Below, piece by piece: positions 53,888 through 64,000 of a stretch of 64,000 nucleotides of DNA (positions within the stretch are counted from its first letter, which is position 1; each line of letters starts with the position of its first letter). Below the pieces are notes generated by a model that worked only from the letters and a program-made list of their open reading frames with translations, was not told the origin of the DNA and searched no databases. Source of the stretch: Cephalotrichum gorgonifer (lineage: Eukaryota > Ascomycota > Sordariomycetes > Microascales > Microascaceae); the NCBI GenBank assembly GCA_900312665.1, contig ONZQ02000018.1:396264-460263 (forward strand), written 5' to 3'. Made by a program: the position numbers and the translations under genes.

Positions 53888-56169
53888 ATGGCCGACCTCG
53901 CAGAAGCGACGGCGAAGCTCGTCCTCGACGAGGAGACCAACGAGATGGTCTCCAAGAACGAGCTGAAGAAGCGCCTCCAGAAGCGCGCGAAGAAGCAGGC
54001 CCGCGCCGCGAACCCGAAGCCGGCCGCCGCGCCCAAGGACCCCTCCGCCGCGAAGAACGAGTCCAAGGCGAAGGCGGTGGAGGAGGTGGACCCGCAGGCC
54101 ATATTCAAGCAGGGCTTCCTGGCCGACGTGTTCCGCGAGAGGCCCATCAAGCCCGTCGTGACGCGGTTCCCGCCCGAGCCGAATGGTTATCTGCACCTGG
54201 GGCACGCAAAGGCCATTGCGATTAACTTTGGGTTTGCGGCGTACCATGGCGGCAAAACTGTGGGTGTCCCCCCTTCCCCCTTCTTGAGTGTGCCAGTGCA
54301 TGCTTTGTTTGAGCGTTTGCTAACGAGGGTTTGGTTGTATAGTACCTGAGGTATGCCAACGCTGCCACCCCTGCACTGCGGCCGCTTCCCGTTGACTCTT
54401 GCTAACCAGGGCAGGTTCGACGACACGAACCCGGACGAGGAGGAAAAGGTATACTTCGACGCCATTGAGGAGATCGTGCGGTGGCTAGGTAAGTCTGCTC
54501 TCCCTCTAGCGCCCGCCACCTCTGCCCCGACAACGTCCTAACGCATCCCCTCGCCCAGGATTCACCCCCTGCGACGTAACCTACTCGAGTGACAACTTCC
54601 AGAAGCTCTACGACCTCGCCGAGGAGCTCATCAAGCGCGGAGGCGCCTACGTCTGCCACTGCAATGAGGAGGAGATGCGCTCCCAGCGCGGCGGCAAGGA
54701 CGGCAAGGAGGGCCCCCGGTTCCGGTGCGCCCACGCCGACCAGTCCGTGGACGAGAACCTGCGTAAGTTCCGCGACATGCGCGACGGCAAGTACGAGCCG
54801 CGGGCGGCGTTCCTCCGGATGAAGCAGGACATCGAGAGCGGGAACCCCAGCATGTGGGACGTGGCGGCGTACCGGATCCCGAAGAACCAGAAGCCGCATC
54901 ACCGGGCGCCCGAGTGGAAGATCTTCCCAACGTACGACTTCACTCACTGCCTCTGCGATAGCTTCGAGGGCGTCACGCACAGCCTGTGCACAACGGAGTT
55001 TATACTGGCGAGGGAGAGCTACGACTGGCTGATCAAGGAGCTGGACGTGTATGCGCCGCAGCAGAGGGAGTTTGGTAAGTCTCCCCGGTCCTGTTCCCCC
55101 TTACGGGTGGAAATTCCAAACGCTCTCCTACGGAGATGCCCCCCACCCCCGCCACCATGCTTACACAGCGTTTCAATACAGGCAGGCTCAACATCTCCGG
55201 GACCATCATGAGCAAGCGGAAGCTCAAGGCCCTTGTCGAACAGGGCATTGTCCGCGGGTGGAACGACCCCAGGCTGTACACCCTCATCGCGATCCGCAGG
55301 CGCGGCGTGCCTCCCGGCGCCCTCCTATCCTTCGTCAACGAGCTCGGTGTTACTACGGCGCGGACCGTCATCGACGTTAAGCGCTTCGAGCAGTCGGTAC
55401 GACGCTACCTCGAGACCACGGTCCCTCGCGTGATGATGGTCCTCGACCCCATCCCCGTCGTCGTCTCCGACGTCGAGGAGTCCTCGCCCCTCGAGCTCGA
55501 CGTCCCCTTCTCGCCCAAGGACCCGTCCTTCGGCTCGCACAAGCTCGCCTTCACGCGGACGGTCTACATCGACCGGTCCGACTTCAGGGAGGAGGACAGC
55601 AAGGGGTACTTCCGGCTCGCGCCGGGAAAGTCTGTCGGGCTCCTGCAGGCGCCGTACCCCGTCCACGCGACGTCGTTCGACAAGGACCCGGAGACGGGCC
55701 TCGTGACGAAGATCTACGCCGAGTTCGACAAGTCGGGGAAGAAGCCGCAGACGTACATCCAGTGGGTTCCCGAGGGGTCTCGGCGCGTGGAGGCGCGGGT
55801 GCACGGGCGGCTCTTCAAGTCGGACGACCCGGAGGCGGCGGAGGGCGGGTTCCTGGCGGACGTGGACCCGAACAGCGAGGAGGTGTTCGGGGGCGCGTTG
55901 GTGGAGACCGGGTTCGAGGAGGTGAGGGCGCGGGCGCCGTGGCCGGCGACGGCGGGGGAGAAGGAGAAGGCGGGGCCGGAGGCGGTGCGGTTCCAGGCGA
56001 TCCGGGTGGGGTACTTTGTGAGTTTTGACGCTCCCGGGGTTTCTTCTTTGGGGAGTTGGGGTGGTATGCTAACGTGTTTTTGTTCTAGGCCGTGGATGAG
56101 GATAGCACGGAGGACAAGATTGTGCTCAACCGCATCGTATCGCTCAAGGAGGACTCCGGGAAGAAGTGA
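53888..56169 (+). CDS. glutaminyl-tRNA synthetase (cytosolic), 628 aa
   Basis: Six exons: 53888-54259, 54343-54350, 54415-54488, 54559-55074, 55182-56017 and 56089-56169. Exon 2 is only 8 nt and supplies Y-L and part of the Arg in YLRFDDTNP. The enzyme charges tRNA-Gln with glutamine using ATP. A Lys/Ala-rich N-terminal extension (about residues 20-65) is typical of eukaryotic forms. The class I signatures are complete: PPEPNGYLHLGHAKAI (HIGH-type, His103-His106) and the KMSKS equivalent TIMSKRKL near residue 333. The anticodon-binding beta-barrels follow, with VFIDRSDF-like YIDRSDF and FRLAPGKSVGLL. The length fits the fungal family. A single-copy housekeeping gene is expected. Confidence 0.95.
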
Positions 56170-57082
56170 GGTGGATTCGGGGGCAGGGGTAGCTTTATGG
56201 GAGTGGACTCCATGGTTGCGGGTGATGATGGGAGGAGGATGGGCGGGAACCCTGATGGACCACTTTCGTAGCGCGCCTCGATTCTCAATAATACATAGAT
56301 ACATGTATCCACCTTCCGACAGCTTCCCGACAAAAGGCGCCCGCCCCACAGCACAGCAGAGCACACACTCCTCACTCAAAACAAAACAGGACAAGATCAT
56401 GCAGAGACTCATGATTAGTCACGCATGGACCAGGACCCGAAATCTCAAACATCCGCGGACCAGGGAAAGCCCCTCCCATTTGCTGGGGAATTACCTCCGT
56501 GTCGGCCGGCCCGCCGGACGCATTTATCCGTCCACCCACCGCCGCTCGAACGTGTCCCCAACCGTGGTCTCTTCTCCTACCCCAAGTTTTCCCCACACTC
56601 ACCTTCCCACTCCCGGCATTGATAAGCACGAGTAGTGAGGAGGTCGCAGTACTGGTGCGGGGGAGGGTTAATATATTCGATATATTATACTACTTCGTAG
56701 CAGAGTGTTTCTTGACCCGTTAGAGCTTGAAAAGCGGCGATCGGACCGGGACGGCGATGTGGTCTTGACATAGCTGGCCTTTTCTATTTTTCTGGTTTCT
56801 CTCTTTTGCTCTCTTGCTTCTGTGGTAATAAATAAGTAGACAAGGTGTTCTTTATTTCCTCTTGAGATAGATTCCTTATTTTTCTCTCTCTGTCGCCGAT
56901 TGATGTCCTGCGAAGTGATTTCATTCCTCTCTCTTTTTTCACCTTCACACTCGACTCAACCTCCCACATTCACAAGCAAGAGGGGAAACAAAAGGGAAGG
57001 CATACGTCAGAAAACGATCCCATTTCCCTTACCCAACCCTCTCGAACTCTTCACATAGTCGACCCCCAAACACCCCGCCACG
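56170..57082. other. intergenic region
   Basis: About 0.9 kb with a pyrimidine-rich segment near 56780-56940, typical of fungal promoters. The synthetase frame reads on after 56017 in unspliced form, but this is an artefact of intron retention. Confidence 0.5.
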
Positions 57083-58139
57083 ATGAGATCCCCCACCATC
57101 CTCGCGCTGGCGCTCACCCTCTGCGCCCCCGCGACCGCCCACCCCTCCGCCAAGGGCATGAAGCCGTCACCCGCTCCCGAGAAGCTCTCCTCCTTCAAGT
57201 GGACGTACCCCTTCACGGACGAGGCGATGACCGGGTGGACGGCGTCGTGCACGGCGGTCAAGGCGTTCTCGGCGCGGGAGTACACGCTGCACGACCTCGC
57301 GAACCCGTTCCCGAAGGGGCTGGGGGCGTGGGTAGACGGGCTGAAGGGGTTCTTCTCGGGGAGAGAGTACCCGGGGGCGTGGGGCGGGTGGGACAAGCAC
57401 CTGCACGACAGGACGATCGTGTACATGGAGTACGAGGAGGTGCCGCTTAGGGTGAGGGAGTGGATCGAGGAGCAGGAGAGGGGGGACCTGGCGGGGAAGG
57501 GGCTGTTTGCCGTGTTTGAGAAGCCGGCGGCGGGGGAGAAGGGGGAGGGAGAGAGAGAGGGGAAGGAGGGGAGCGTGATTGGAGAGACGGTCAAGGTGGG
57601 GGAGGTGGTGGATAGGAGTGGGGATGGGGGGAAGGTGGTGATGTTTGCGCCGGGGGCGCTGTATGAGATTCTGCCGCTGTGGGTTGCGGACGGGAGTGAC
57701 TGCCAGGGTGAGTTTTTCTGTTTCTCTTCTGGAGTGTTTCCGGGCTGCTGGCCTGTTGATGCTTCCCTATTGCTCGTTCTTGTTCTTTTCGTCCTCGTTT
57801 CCCTGCTCTCCCTCCTTCCGCTCTCCTGCTCCCCCATCCGTCCAACCCCCATTCCACGTCTGCAGCACCTAACAACATCAAAACGCAGATGTCCTCCTCG
57901 ACCTCTCCAACTACCAGCCCACACACGCCGACGGGGCAGTCGTGGCGTGGCCCAAGAAGACGAACCCGACGAAGGAAAAGGTCATAAGCATCGAGATCAC
58001 GGCGAGCCAGCTGGCGCCGAAGCCGGTGGGGTCGGAGCCGGAGGTCGTGGCGGAGGGTGGTGACGCGGCGGAGGGGGCGGCGGCGGCGGAGGAGACGGGG
58101 AAGGTGGAGGCGGAGGGAAAGGGGAAGGATGAGCTATGA
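57083..58139 (+). CDS. secretory-pathway protein of unknown function ending in KDEL, 291 aa
   Basis: Two exons: 57083-57707 and 57889-58139. It opens with a clear signal peptide (MRSPTILALALTLCAPATA). The mature part has one obvious globular region (about residues 38-215, with FKWTYPFTDEAMTGWTASCTAV, WDKHLHDRTIVYMEY and VMFAPGALYEILPLWVADGS) and a Glu/Gly/Ala-rich tail. The final four residues are Lys-Asp-Glu-Leu, an ER-retrieval signal; fungi more often use HDEL, but KDEL is accepted in several. With the signal peptide this points to an ER-lumen resident. I do not recognise the fold. The second exon joins in frame through a weak but consensus GTGAGT/CAG intron of 181 nt. Confidence 0.78.
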
Positions 58140-58534
58140 GCTGGTGGACGCGGACTTGGGTAGGCTTACAAGAGGAATTGGTGAGGTAAAGGGGTACAAG
58201 GTGGAAGGTGGAAGGAAGGAAGGGTCATGTGGAGATGAGGAAGGGTGGATACCGATATGTTACTTCTCCGCTTACCTTGTTACATGGCGTAATGATTTCT
58301 TGAATTGGACGGGACGTACTTTTTCCAGGTCCATTTCGGTAACGAGTACGTACGGCCACAAGTACGCGCGTAGGACTCGTCCTTGCGCAGCTCTATTAAT
58401 TTGCAGTGGAAAAGGCAAGAAAATTCGAGGGAGAAAGGCACAGAGTATGGCTGTGTGGTGACGGTGACGTTGGACGGCTTTCTACGGGTTGGTCGGTCGG
58501 AGATTCCTTCCTTCCCCGGATAAGTGGGTCGCCC

Positions 58535-58563
58535 GACTCACTCGGACTCGGACTCGGACTCGC
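58535..58563 (+). repeat. ACTCGG hexamer repeat
   Basis: About four tandem copies of ACTCGG in intergenic DNA. Confidence 0.8.
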
Positions 58564-60025
58564 TTCTTTTTTTTCCCCTGACGGCTTCTTCGGTCGGCAT
58601 CTGGGGGCTGGCTGACACGTGCCCCACCACTACGCCACCACCCCACCCTCCCGCATGACGACTCGGATCCGACCATGCGAGGATTCGGAAGGGTGGAGGG
58701 ATAGGCAGGGGGCAGGATGGATCGGGAGAGTGTTCTTCAGGGCCTTTTGTTTGTGGGAGGAGGGAAGCGGGCTTGTAACACACTCGTACTCGTCGTATTT
58801 GTACCAGTACATGAGTGCGGGTGTGTTATGGTTGCGCCCAGGGACGTGTTACATGGGGAGAGCAGGGAACAAGGGGGGAAGCATGGGTGCAACGGAAGTA
58901 TTTCCGCCCTTGTGATGCGTCTTATACGTACATGTCTAGTTTGCTGCTTGGTTTGGCGACGGGATTGGAGTTTTGAGGCGAGGACGGGGCTGTTAGGGCG
59001 AATGCGAATGCGAGTGCGAGTCAGTCAAAGTCCGAGTCAAAGTGCCAAATAGGCGAAGCGGCCAGCCAACAGTGCCACATCCACCTTGACTCCTGAGGCG
59101 ACGCAATCAAGTCCAGTCCTGGAACGGAACGAAGGCGCGTCAATCAAAAGCCCCTAGGGCTGACCGAGATTGACAGACGTTAGACCCAACGCATTTAATT
59201 CTAATCGCCAGCTAGTGAGTGGCTCTTCTAGCGAATGGCCGCCCCACTTTACTACACGTCCAAGTATATTGCAAGAGAAGCGGTCCGATTCCGTCCCCGT
59301 CCAACGTCCACGTCCCCGTGTTCCGCGCAAAATACTCACTCGTTCGGAGTTGAGAGTCAACGAGAATATAATACTGATTATTGATCAGCAGATCAGTCGG
59401 GCGAATGCTTCCCCTCCCCTCCTTTCTCTCTTTCTCCACGGTCGTCATATCCGACGCGAATTACGCGGTATATGCCTCGGCTTTCACTGAGGACCCGATG
59501 GCCCAATTTCATGTCTGTCATGTCGATGCTTGGCATCGGGGAGATCAGATCGGGAAGGTAGGCAAGAACTGGGTTTGTGCTGTACTCGTACTTTTATAAA
59601 TCAGGGCCCATAGGACGCTCATTTCATTTTTTTTTCTGTCGTCTTTGAGAGAAGGAGCTATCAAGTTAGCTTAGATACTCCACTTCGATTTCTTCTCCCT
59701 ACTTCCTTCCTTTGTTACCCTAGCTCCTTCTGTTCTAGTCTTGACGTCGGGTCATTTCAAGCGCGGCGACAGTACTCGTACTATACCTACGAGGAGTCTA
59801 GTCTATCCAGTGACGTGACCCGCAGAGCAGAGCAAGCGTACATACTCACCCGCGCATCATTGCCGCTGCGGCTTGCACCTACCAGCCCAGGCAACGACTC
59901 CTTTTGGTCTTTTCTTAGCCTGTTGCTCTGCGAAAACGTCTTTGTTCCTTCCCTTCCTAGTTTAGTCCTTCTGGGGCATCAACAGGTCCCACTCGCCCCA
60001 AACTGTTCCCTTCCGTCCTCTGGAA

Positions 60026-60046
60026 TACACACACACACACACACAC
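60026..60046 (+). repeat. CA dinucleotide microsatellite
   Basis: About ten CA units in the presumed leader or promoter of the carotenoid-oxygenase-like gene. Confidence 0.9.
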
Positions 60047-60322
60047 GACAAAACAGCCCAAAGCGACGAGCTTCCAACACTGGCGCACCTCGACTTTAAC
60101 CCTAATTTTCTTCTCATCGTTTTCCCCTCTAACTGGATTTCCCTTGTCTACGGGCCGTACGGATCCTTCTGCAAGGGAAATGGTCTGGAACTCTTGAGGT
60201 TGTTTTACATATCATAACATTCCTCCTCTCTCAAACATCGAAGCCACACCGACACCCTACCTAACCTTCCTCAAACTCATACATCACCTCACCTAACAAA
60301 CGAAAAGCCAACCCACACCACC

Positions 60323-62212
60323 ATGTCTTCCCCCAAACAGCCCTTCAGCACACCCGCTGTCCTAGCAACATCCACCGCGGGCCCCATCCGCCTCACACCC
60401 GCCGACGAAGCCTCCGCAGTTAAGGAAGCCTCGGCGAACCTCAGGAACGGCGCCCTCAAGGACTGGCCAAACGAGGCCGGCTTCACCAACCTAGACGAGC
60501 ACCGCGGGCCCATCGAGCTGAAAGTCGTGGGCGAGATCCCCGCCTGGGCGTACGGGAGCCTGTACCGCACTGGGCCGGGCGTCAGCGAGATCGAGACGGA
60601 GGCCGCCAAGGGGGGGATGTTTAGGTTTTCGCATTGGTTTGATGGGCTTGCGCACACGCACCGCTTCGAGATTGTTGCTTCTGGCGCCGAGGCCGACGGG
60701 GAAAACGTCGGAACGAATGGAGACGGCGAGGGCATCGGGGCCAAGGCCGCGGATGGCGTCCGCGTCTTCTACTCCTCCCGCCGCCAGTCGGACCGCATGA
60801 TGGAGCATATCAAGGCCAACGGCACCCTCCGCTCCACCTCCTTCGGCCAAAAGGCCGACCCCTGCGTTGGCATCCTGGGCAAGTTCATGAGCGTCTTCCG
60901 CCGCCGCGACCAGGACCTCATCAACGTGGCCGTCACCGTCCAGCCCGAGCTCAACCTCGTCACCGCCAAGAAGAAGGGCAGCGGCGCAGCCACTAACACC
61001 AACACCAACGGCGAGAAGACCTCCGCCGCCAACACCGCCTCAGACGGGAAGCCCCCCGCCGCCGAACTCGGCCACCGCGGCCAGGCAAAAACCCTCTACC
61101 TCGCGACCGACGCCGCCGTCTTCTCACGCATCGACCCCTCGACCCTCGAGCCCCTCGGCTACGTCCACCAGACCGAGCTCCACCCGGACCTAAAGGGTCC
61201 CACCTCTGCCGCCCACGGCAAGCGCGACCCCGTCAACGGTGACTTCTTCAACTTCAACCTCGAGCTCGGCCGGACGCCGACGTACCGCGTCTTCCAGGTC
61301 GTGGCCGCCACGGGCGAGGTGAAGATCCTAGCCACCATCCGGGGACGCGGCGTGCACCCGGGGTACATACACTCGTTCTTCCTGACGGAGAGGTACGTGA
61401 TCCTGTGCGTGAACTCAGTACACTTCCCGCTCGGCGGCGCGAAGATCCCGCTCATGGGGAACCTACTGGAGGGCATGAGGTTCGAGCCGAAGCAGCCGTG
61501 CAAGTGGTACGTCGTCGACCGGCGCGGAGGGAAGGGGGTGGTGGGGGAGTTTAGTTCGCCGCCGGGGTTCTTCTTCCACTCGACGAACGCGTTCGAGGAC
61601 GGGGAGACGGGTGACGTGGTGTGCGAGATGGTGGAATACGCTAACGCTGACCTCATCTACTCGCTGTACTACGACGTCGTGATGAACCGGGACGGGAAGG
61701 GGGAGGCGTACTGGAAGGAGAAGGACCCGAAGGGGCGGCTGTGTCGGTACAGGCTCCCCATGGGGCTGGGGGACAAGGAGGGGAAGGTGAGGAGCGACGA
61801 GGTCATCGGGCCGAGCATGGCGATCCCGGCTCCGTACGCCGGCGAGCTGCCGACGTATAACACGGCCTACATGCTCAGGGAGCACAGGTACACGTACGCG
61901 GTCTCGAGCAGGGGGCTGAGCACCATGTTCGACTCCATCGTGAAGACGGACACGGCGACGCAGGAGGCGCTGATGTGGTGCGGGCCGAAGGGACATACGC
62001 CCGGCGAGGCCATCTTCGTGCCGAGGCCGGCGGGTGAGGATGGCGGGGAGAGGGCGGAGGACGACGGGGTGCTGCTCTCGGTTGTGCTGGATGGGGAGAG
62101 CAGGGTGAGCTACCTCCTCTGTCTTGATGCGAGGACTATGGAGGAGGTGGGGAGGGCGGAGTGTGGCTTTGCGGTTGGGTTTGGGTTCCACGGGCGGCTG
62201 GCGAGGGGGTAG
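60323..62212 (+). CDS. carotenoid-cleavage-oxygenase family protein (RPE65/CAO-2-like), 629 aa
   Basis: Single exon. The family cleaves a double bond of carotenoids, apocarotenoids or stilbenes with a non-haem iron held by four histidines. Candidates are His298 (SAAHGKRDP), His350 (GYIHSFFLTE), His419 (FFFHSTNAFED) and His623 in the last residues (FGFHGRL). The N-terminal part has GSLYRTGPG and MFRFSHWFDGLAHTHRFE, hallmarks of the family, and residues about 215-250 form a low-complexity insertion rich in Asn, Thr, Lys and Ala. The order of blocks is closest to fungal torulene-cleaving enzymes (CAO-2 type), which act in neurosporaxanthin synthesis, but the substrate cannot be settled here. No other carotenoid gene lies in the window. 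No signal peptide. Confidence 0.9.
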   Translation: MSSPKQPFSTPAVLATSTAGPIRLTPADEASAVKEASANLRNGALKDWPNEAGFTNLDEHRGPIELKVVGEIPAWAYGSLYRTGPGVSEIETEAAKGGMFRFSHWFDGLAHTHRFEIVASGAEADGENVGTNGDGEGIGAKAADGVRVFYSSRRQSDRMMEHIKANGTLRSTSFGQKADPCVGILGKFMSVFRRRDQDLINVAVTVQPELNLVTAKKKGSGAATNTNTNGEKTSAANTASDGKPPAAELGHRGQAKTLYLATDAAVFSRIDPSTLEPLGYVHQTELHPDLKGPTSAAHGKRDPVNGDFFNFNLELGRTPTYRVFQVVAATGEVKILATIRGRGVHPGYIHSFFLTERYVILCVNSVHFPLGGAKIPLMGNLLEGMRFEPKQPCKWYVVDRRGGKGVVGEFSSPPGFFFHSTNAFEDGETGDVVCEMVEYANADLIYSLYYDVVMNRDGKGEAYWKEKDPKGRLCRYRLPMGLGDKEGKVRSDEVIGPSMAIPAPYAGELPTYNTAYMLREHRYTYAVSSRGLSTMFDSIVKTDTATQEALMWCGPKGHTPGEAIFVPRPAGEDGGERAEDDGVLLSVVLDGESRVSYLLCLDARTMEEVGRAECGFAVGFGFHGRLARG

Positions 62213-62740
62213 TGGGTAGGGGGTAAGGACGTAGGAGATAGGAGGTGGGGGATGAAGGATAGGGGTAAGGGGTAAGGGTAAGGGGTAGGAAGTAGGGGGA
62301 TTATCTGGATGATTTACGATATTTCCTTTTGGTTTTGTTTGTTTTCTCACACGGAACGATTGCTACGGCAGGAACGAAGGTTTTTAATGACGGGCGTGTT
62401 TGTTAGCCATGACCTATATTGATCCTCTCTCTGCTATGCTTTTATTAGATCAGACCAGCTTCACTAAGCCAAGACGAAATGAAAAGAGTAAAAACATCAA
62501 CCAAAGCACCCCGTGAGCTAGAAAGCCCACACCACTCGACATAATCGGCCCTTCGAACCCCCCCTACCGGAAGGCTTTCATGAGTTATTTTTATCCACAT
62601 TACTTTGATATCGGGTTCTCTACTATCTACTATTACGAACTTTTACCAAGATCGGAGGGGAAAAAAGGAAATAATGAAGCAAGAAATAAAAGCAGCTCGT
62701 GGACCTGGACTGCAAGCCCAGGTCCTGCAATCCACAGCTA
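62213..62740. other. intergenic region with G-rich repeats
   Basis: Convergent gap. From 62213 to 62300 the plus strand is a degenerate GGGGTAAGG/GGGTAGG repeat able in principle to form a G-quadruplex. The rest shows nothing coding. Confidence 0.5.
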
Positions 62741-64000
62741 CTATCCCATCGCCTTCCTCCCCACGGGCTGCTTCTTCGCGATCCTCTTCTCCATAGTCCC
62801 GTCCACGGCCGCCGCCCAGGGCAACGCAAAGAGAGGGCCATCCGCTGGCACAATGCCCACTCCGACCTGCATACAAAACGGACACCGCCACACCATCTTT
62901 TCGCAGCGGGATTCCCCAAGGGTCCCGTCCGGCCGGCGTCGCCAGACGACCCTCTCCTCCCCCTCCGCCCGGAAGGCGCACGCCCTGCCCAGGATATGAT
63001 AGCAGCCCGTCATCACCCTCTGCACGTGGGAGACCCGCGGGTCCAGGCTCCCCGGCCCGCCCGAGATGAAGTCACCCCTCTTGCAACCCGCCAGCGGACA
63101 CGGCTGCCACGTGGGGTGGGGCTTGTCGTCCATCTGCACCACCGTCGCGTCGAACGACATCCTCATCGCGACGGCCAGCTCCAGCTCCACGGCGTGCTCC
63201 CTGCGCACGGCCGCGATCTGGCTCGTGAACCACGCGCCGAGGCCCTCGAGGGCGTTCCCCGCCTCCCCGCGATTCCGCGACGCGCAACGCGCGAACTCGC
63301 CAAGTAGCGCCCTCGTCTCGTCGAAGTCGGCCGGGCAGTCGGCCTGGAAGAAGGTGGGGTCGAGGTGGAGCGAGGCGAGGCGCTCGAGGACGAGGCCAGC
63401 GCGGTGAGGGGAGAGGCCCGCGTCCATAATGACGGGGACGGAGAAGGTTCGCACCAGCTGCGCGCGGAGGCGCATCCCCTCCTCCGACACGCGCGCGACG
63501 TGGTACGGCTCAGGGGCGAGCGCCCTCTGCATCTGGCGCAGGAAGAAGTCGCGCGCGCAGAGGGAGACGTTGAGGCGGCGGGTGGACTCGACGTCCGCGA
63601 AGACGCTGCTGCGCATCAGGCGGCTGTGGGGGGGGATGCATTCGTGGATGTAGGGCTCCGGCGGGTCTTCGTGCCCCTCGGCGTGGTCGCGCTCGTTTAT
63701 CCGGAGTGCCGGGCAGCGCTCCGAGACGGACGCGACGAGCTGCTTCAGCTCGTCCCCGAGGGAGCCGGCGAGGGGGCCCGCCACATCGGGGATGTTGATG
63801 AATCCCGTCTTCGCGACGGACGCCACGTGGGAGCGGAGGTCGAGCGCCGCGTTGTACTGCCACGTCTTCTCGCCTTTACCGTGGCACTCGCAGATGAAGA
63901 GCTTCTCCCCGTGCTCGCGGCACAGGGTCTCGGCGTAGAGGGCGGTATACCACCTCAGGAAGTCGTCGGCCGACGAGGTGGCCGTGTGGGCGGCGAGATA
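62741..64000 (-). CDS. unknown protein, 5' end outside the window
   Basis: Open on the minus strand from the right edge to a stop at 62741-62743, so at least 419 residues are seen and the start is missing. The frame runs without a break past 63826, where a GTG codon is only an internal valine. Visible features: CECHGKGEKTW near the left of the visible part, a helical middle rich in Arg, Leu and Glu, and a C-terminal half with paired cysteines (CPLAGC and a later CEKMVWRCPFCMQVGVG, about 100 residues apart). The cysteines could bind zinc. The tail is basic. I do not recognise the family and propose no function. Confidence 0.7.
   Translation of the reverse strand, partial: YLAAHTATSSADDFLRWYTALYAETLCREHGEKLFICECHGKGEKTWQYNAALDLRSHVASVAKTGFINIPDVAGPLAGSLGDELKQLVASVSERCPALRINERDHAEGHEDPPEPYIHECIPPHSRLMRSSVFADVESTRRLNVSLCARDFFLRQMQRALAPEPYHVARVSEEGMRLRAQLVRTFSVPVIMDAGLSPHRAGLVLERLASLHLDPTFFQADCPADFDETRALLGEFARCASRNRGEAGNALEGLGAWFTSQIAAVRREHAVELELAVAMRMSFDATVVQMDDKPHPTWQPCPLAGCKRGDFISGGPGSLDPRVSHVQRVMTGCYHILGRACAFRAEGEERVVWRRRPDGTLGESRCEKMVWRCPFCMQVGVGIVPADGPLFALPWAAAVDGTMEKRIAKKQPVGRKAMG

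Larger units (their letters stand above)
58140..60322. other. long intergenic region
   Basis: 2.2 kb without a supported gene. It has several simple repeats: a CGGACT/ACTCGG hexamer run near 58535-58563, a GCGAATGCGAGT-like run near 58998-59025, and a CA microsatellite near 60026-60046. The pyrimidine-rich stretch before 60322 looks like promoter and 5' leader of the oxygenase gene. Confidence 0.5.

Noticed and set aside
62213..62300. interstitial telomere repeat
   Set aside because: The unit is GGGGTAAGG or GGGTAGG, not the fungal TTAGGG repeat, and spacing is irregular.
1..64000. CRISPR array, prophage or bacterial operon
   Set aside because: The window is eukaryotic: spliced genes throughout, and no regularly spaced identical repeats.

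Overview
The window is nuclear DNA of a filamentous ascomycete (Pezizomycotina, probably Sordariomycetes). The support for this is short spliceosomal introns (about 50-110 nt, GT..AG, often with a CTAAC-like branch site), single-gene transcription units on both strands, an intron-bearing tRNA, and gene families restricted to filamentous fungi: a Clr5-domain protein, killer-toxin-type chitinase with a LysM protein, SesA-like proteins, a NACHT-ankyrin receptor, a DUF7580 relic and F-box proteins. All exon coordinates were deduced by eye from frame, splice consensus and family resemblance. No search was run.

Layout. 1-6.7 kb: a conserved protein of unknown function and a Clr5 protein fused to a very large fungal-specific region. 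8-10.8 kb: a pantothenate/allantoate-type MFS transporter with nine introns and a GNAT acetyltransferase. 11.6-14 kb: a secreted copper amine oxidase, then 3.8 kb without a convincing gene. 17.8-22.8 kb: a PGAP4-like Golgi glycosyltransferase, an intron-containing tRNA-Cys, a decayed copia retrotransposon and an F-box-like protein. 22.8-33 kb: a divergent pair, a killer-toxin-like GH18 chitinase (about 1784 aa) and a seven-LysM secreted protein, sharing an 877-bp promoter region. 33.5-39.4 kb: a broken DUF7580 gene, an F-box/ankyrin protein and a 929-aa coiled-coil protein.

40.2-46.1 kb is the most interesting region. A NACHT-ankyrin NOD-like receptor carries, in its first exon, a 23-residue Gly/Asn-rich motif. 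The next two genes are small SesA-like proteins, and each carries an ungapped version of the same motif near its C-terminus. This is the expected layout of an amyloid-signalling receptor/effector cassette (the fungal HET-s/NWD2 principle). Here it has one receptor and two effectors divergently transcribed from a shared promoter region, and the motif resembles, but may not be identical to, the known sigma class.

46.2-51.5 kb holds three short/extended-chain reductase genes, two of them without the canonical YxxxK lysine. 51.5-53.9 kb is an AT-rich gene-poor stretch with repeats. 53.9-64 kb holds cytosolic glutaminyl-tRNA synthetase, a secretory protein ending in KDEL, a carotenoid-cleavage-type oxygenase and the 3' part of an unknown gene that runs off the right edge.
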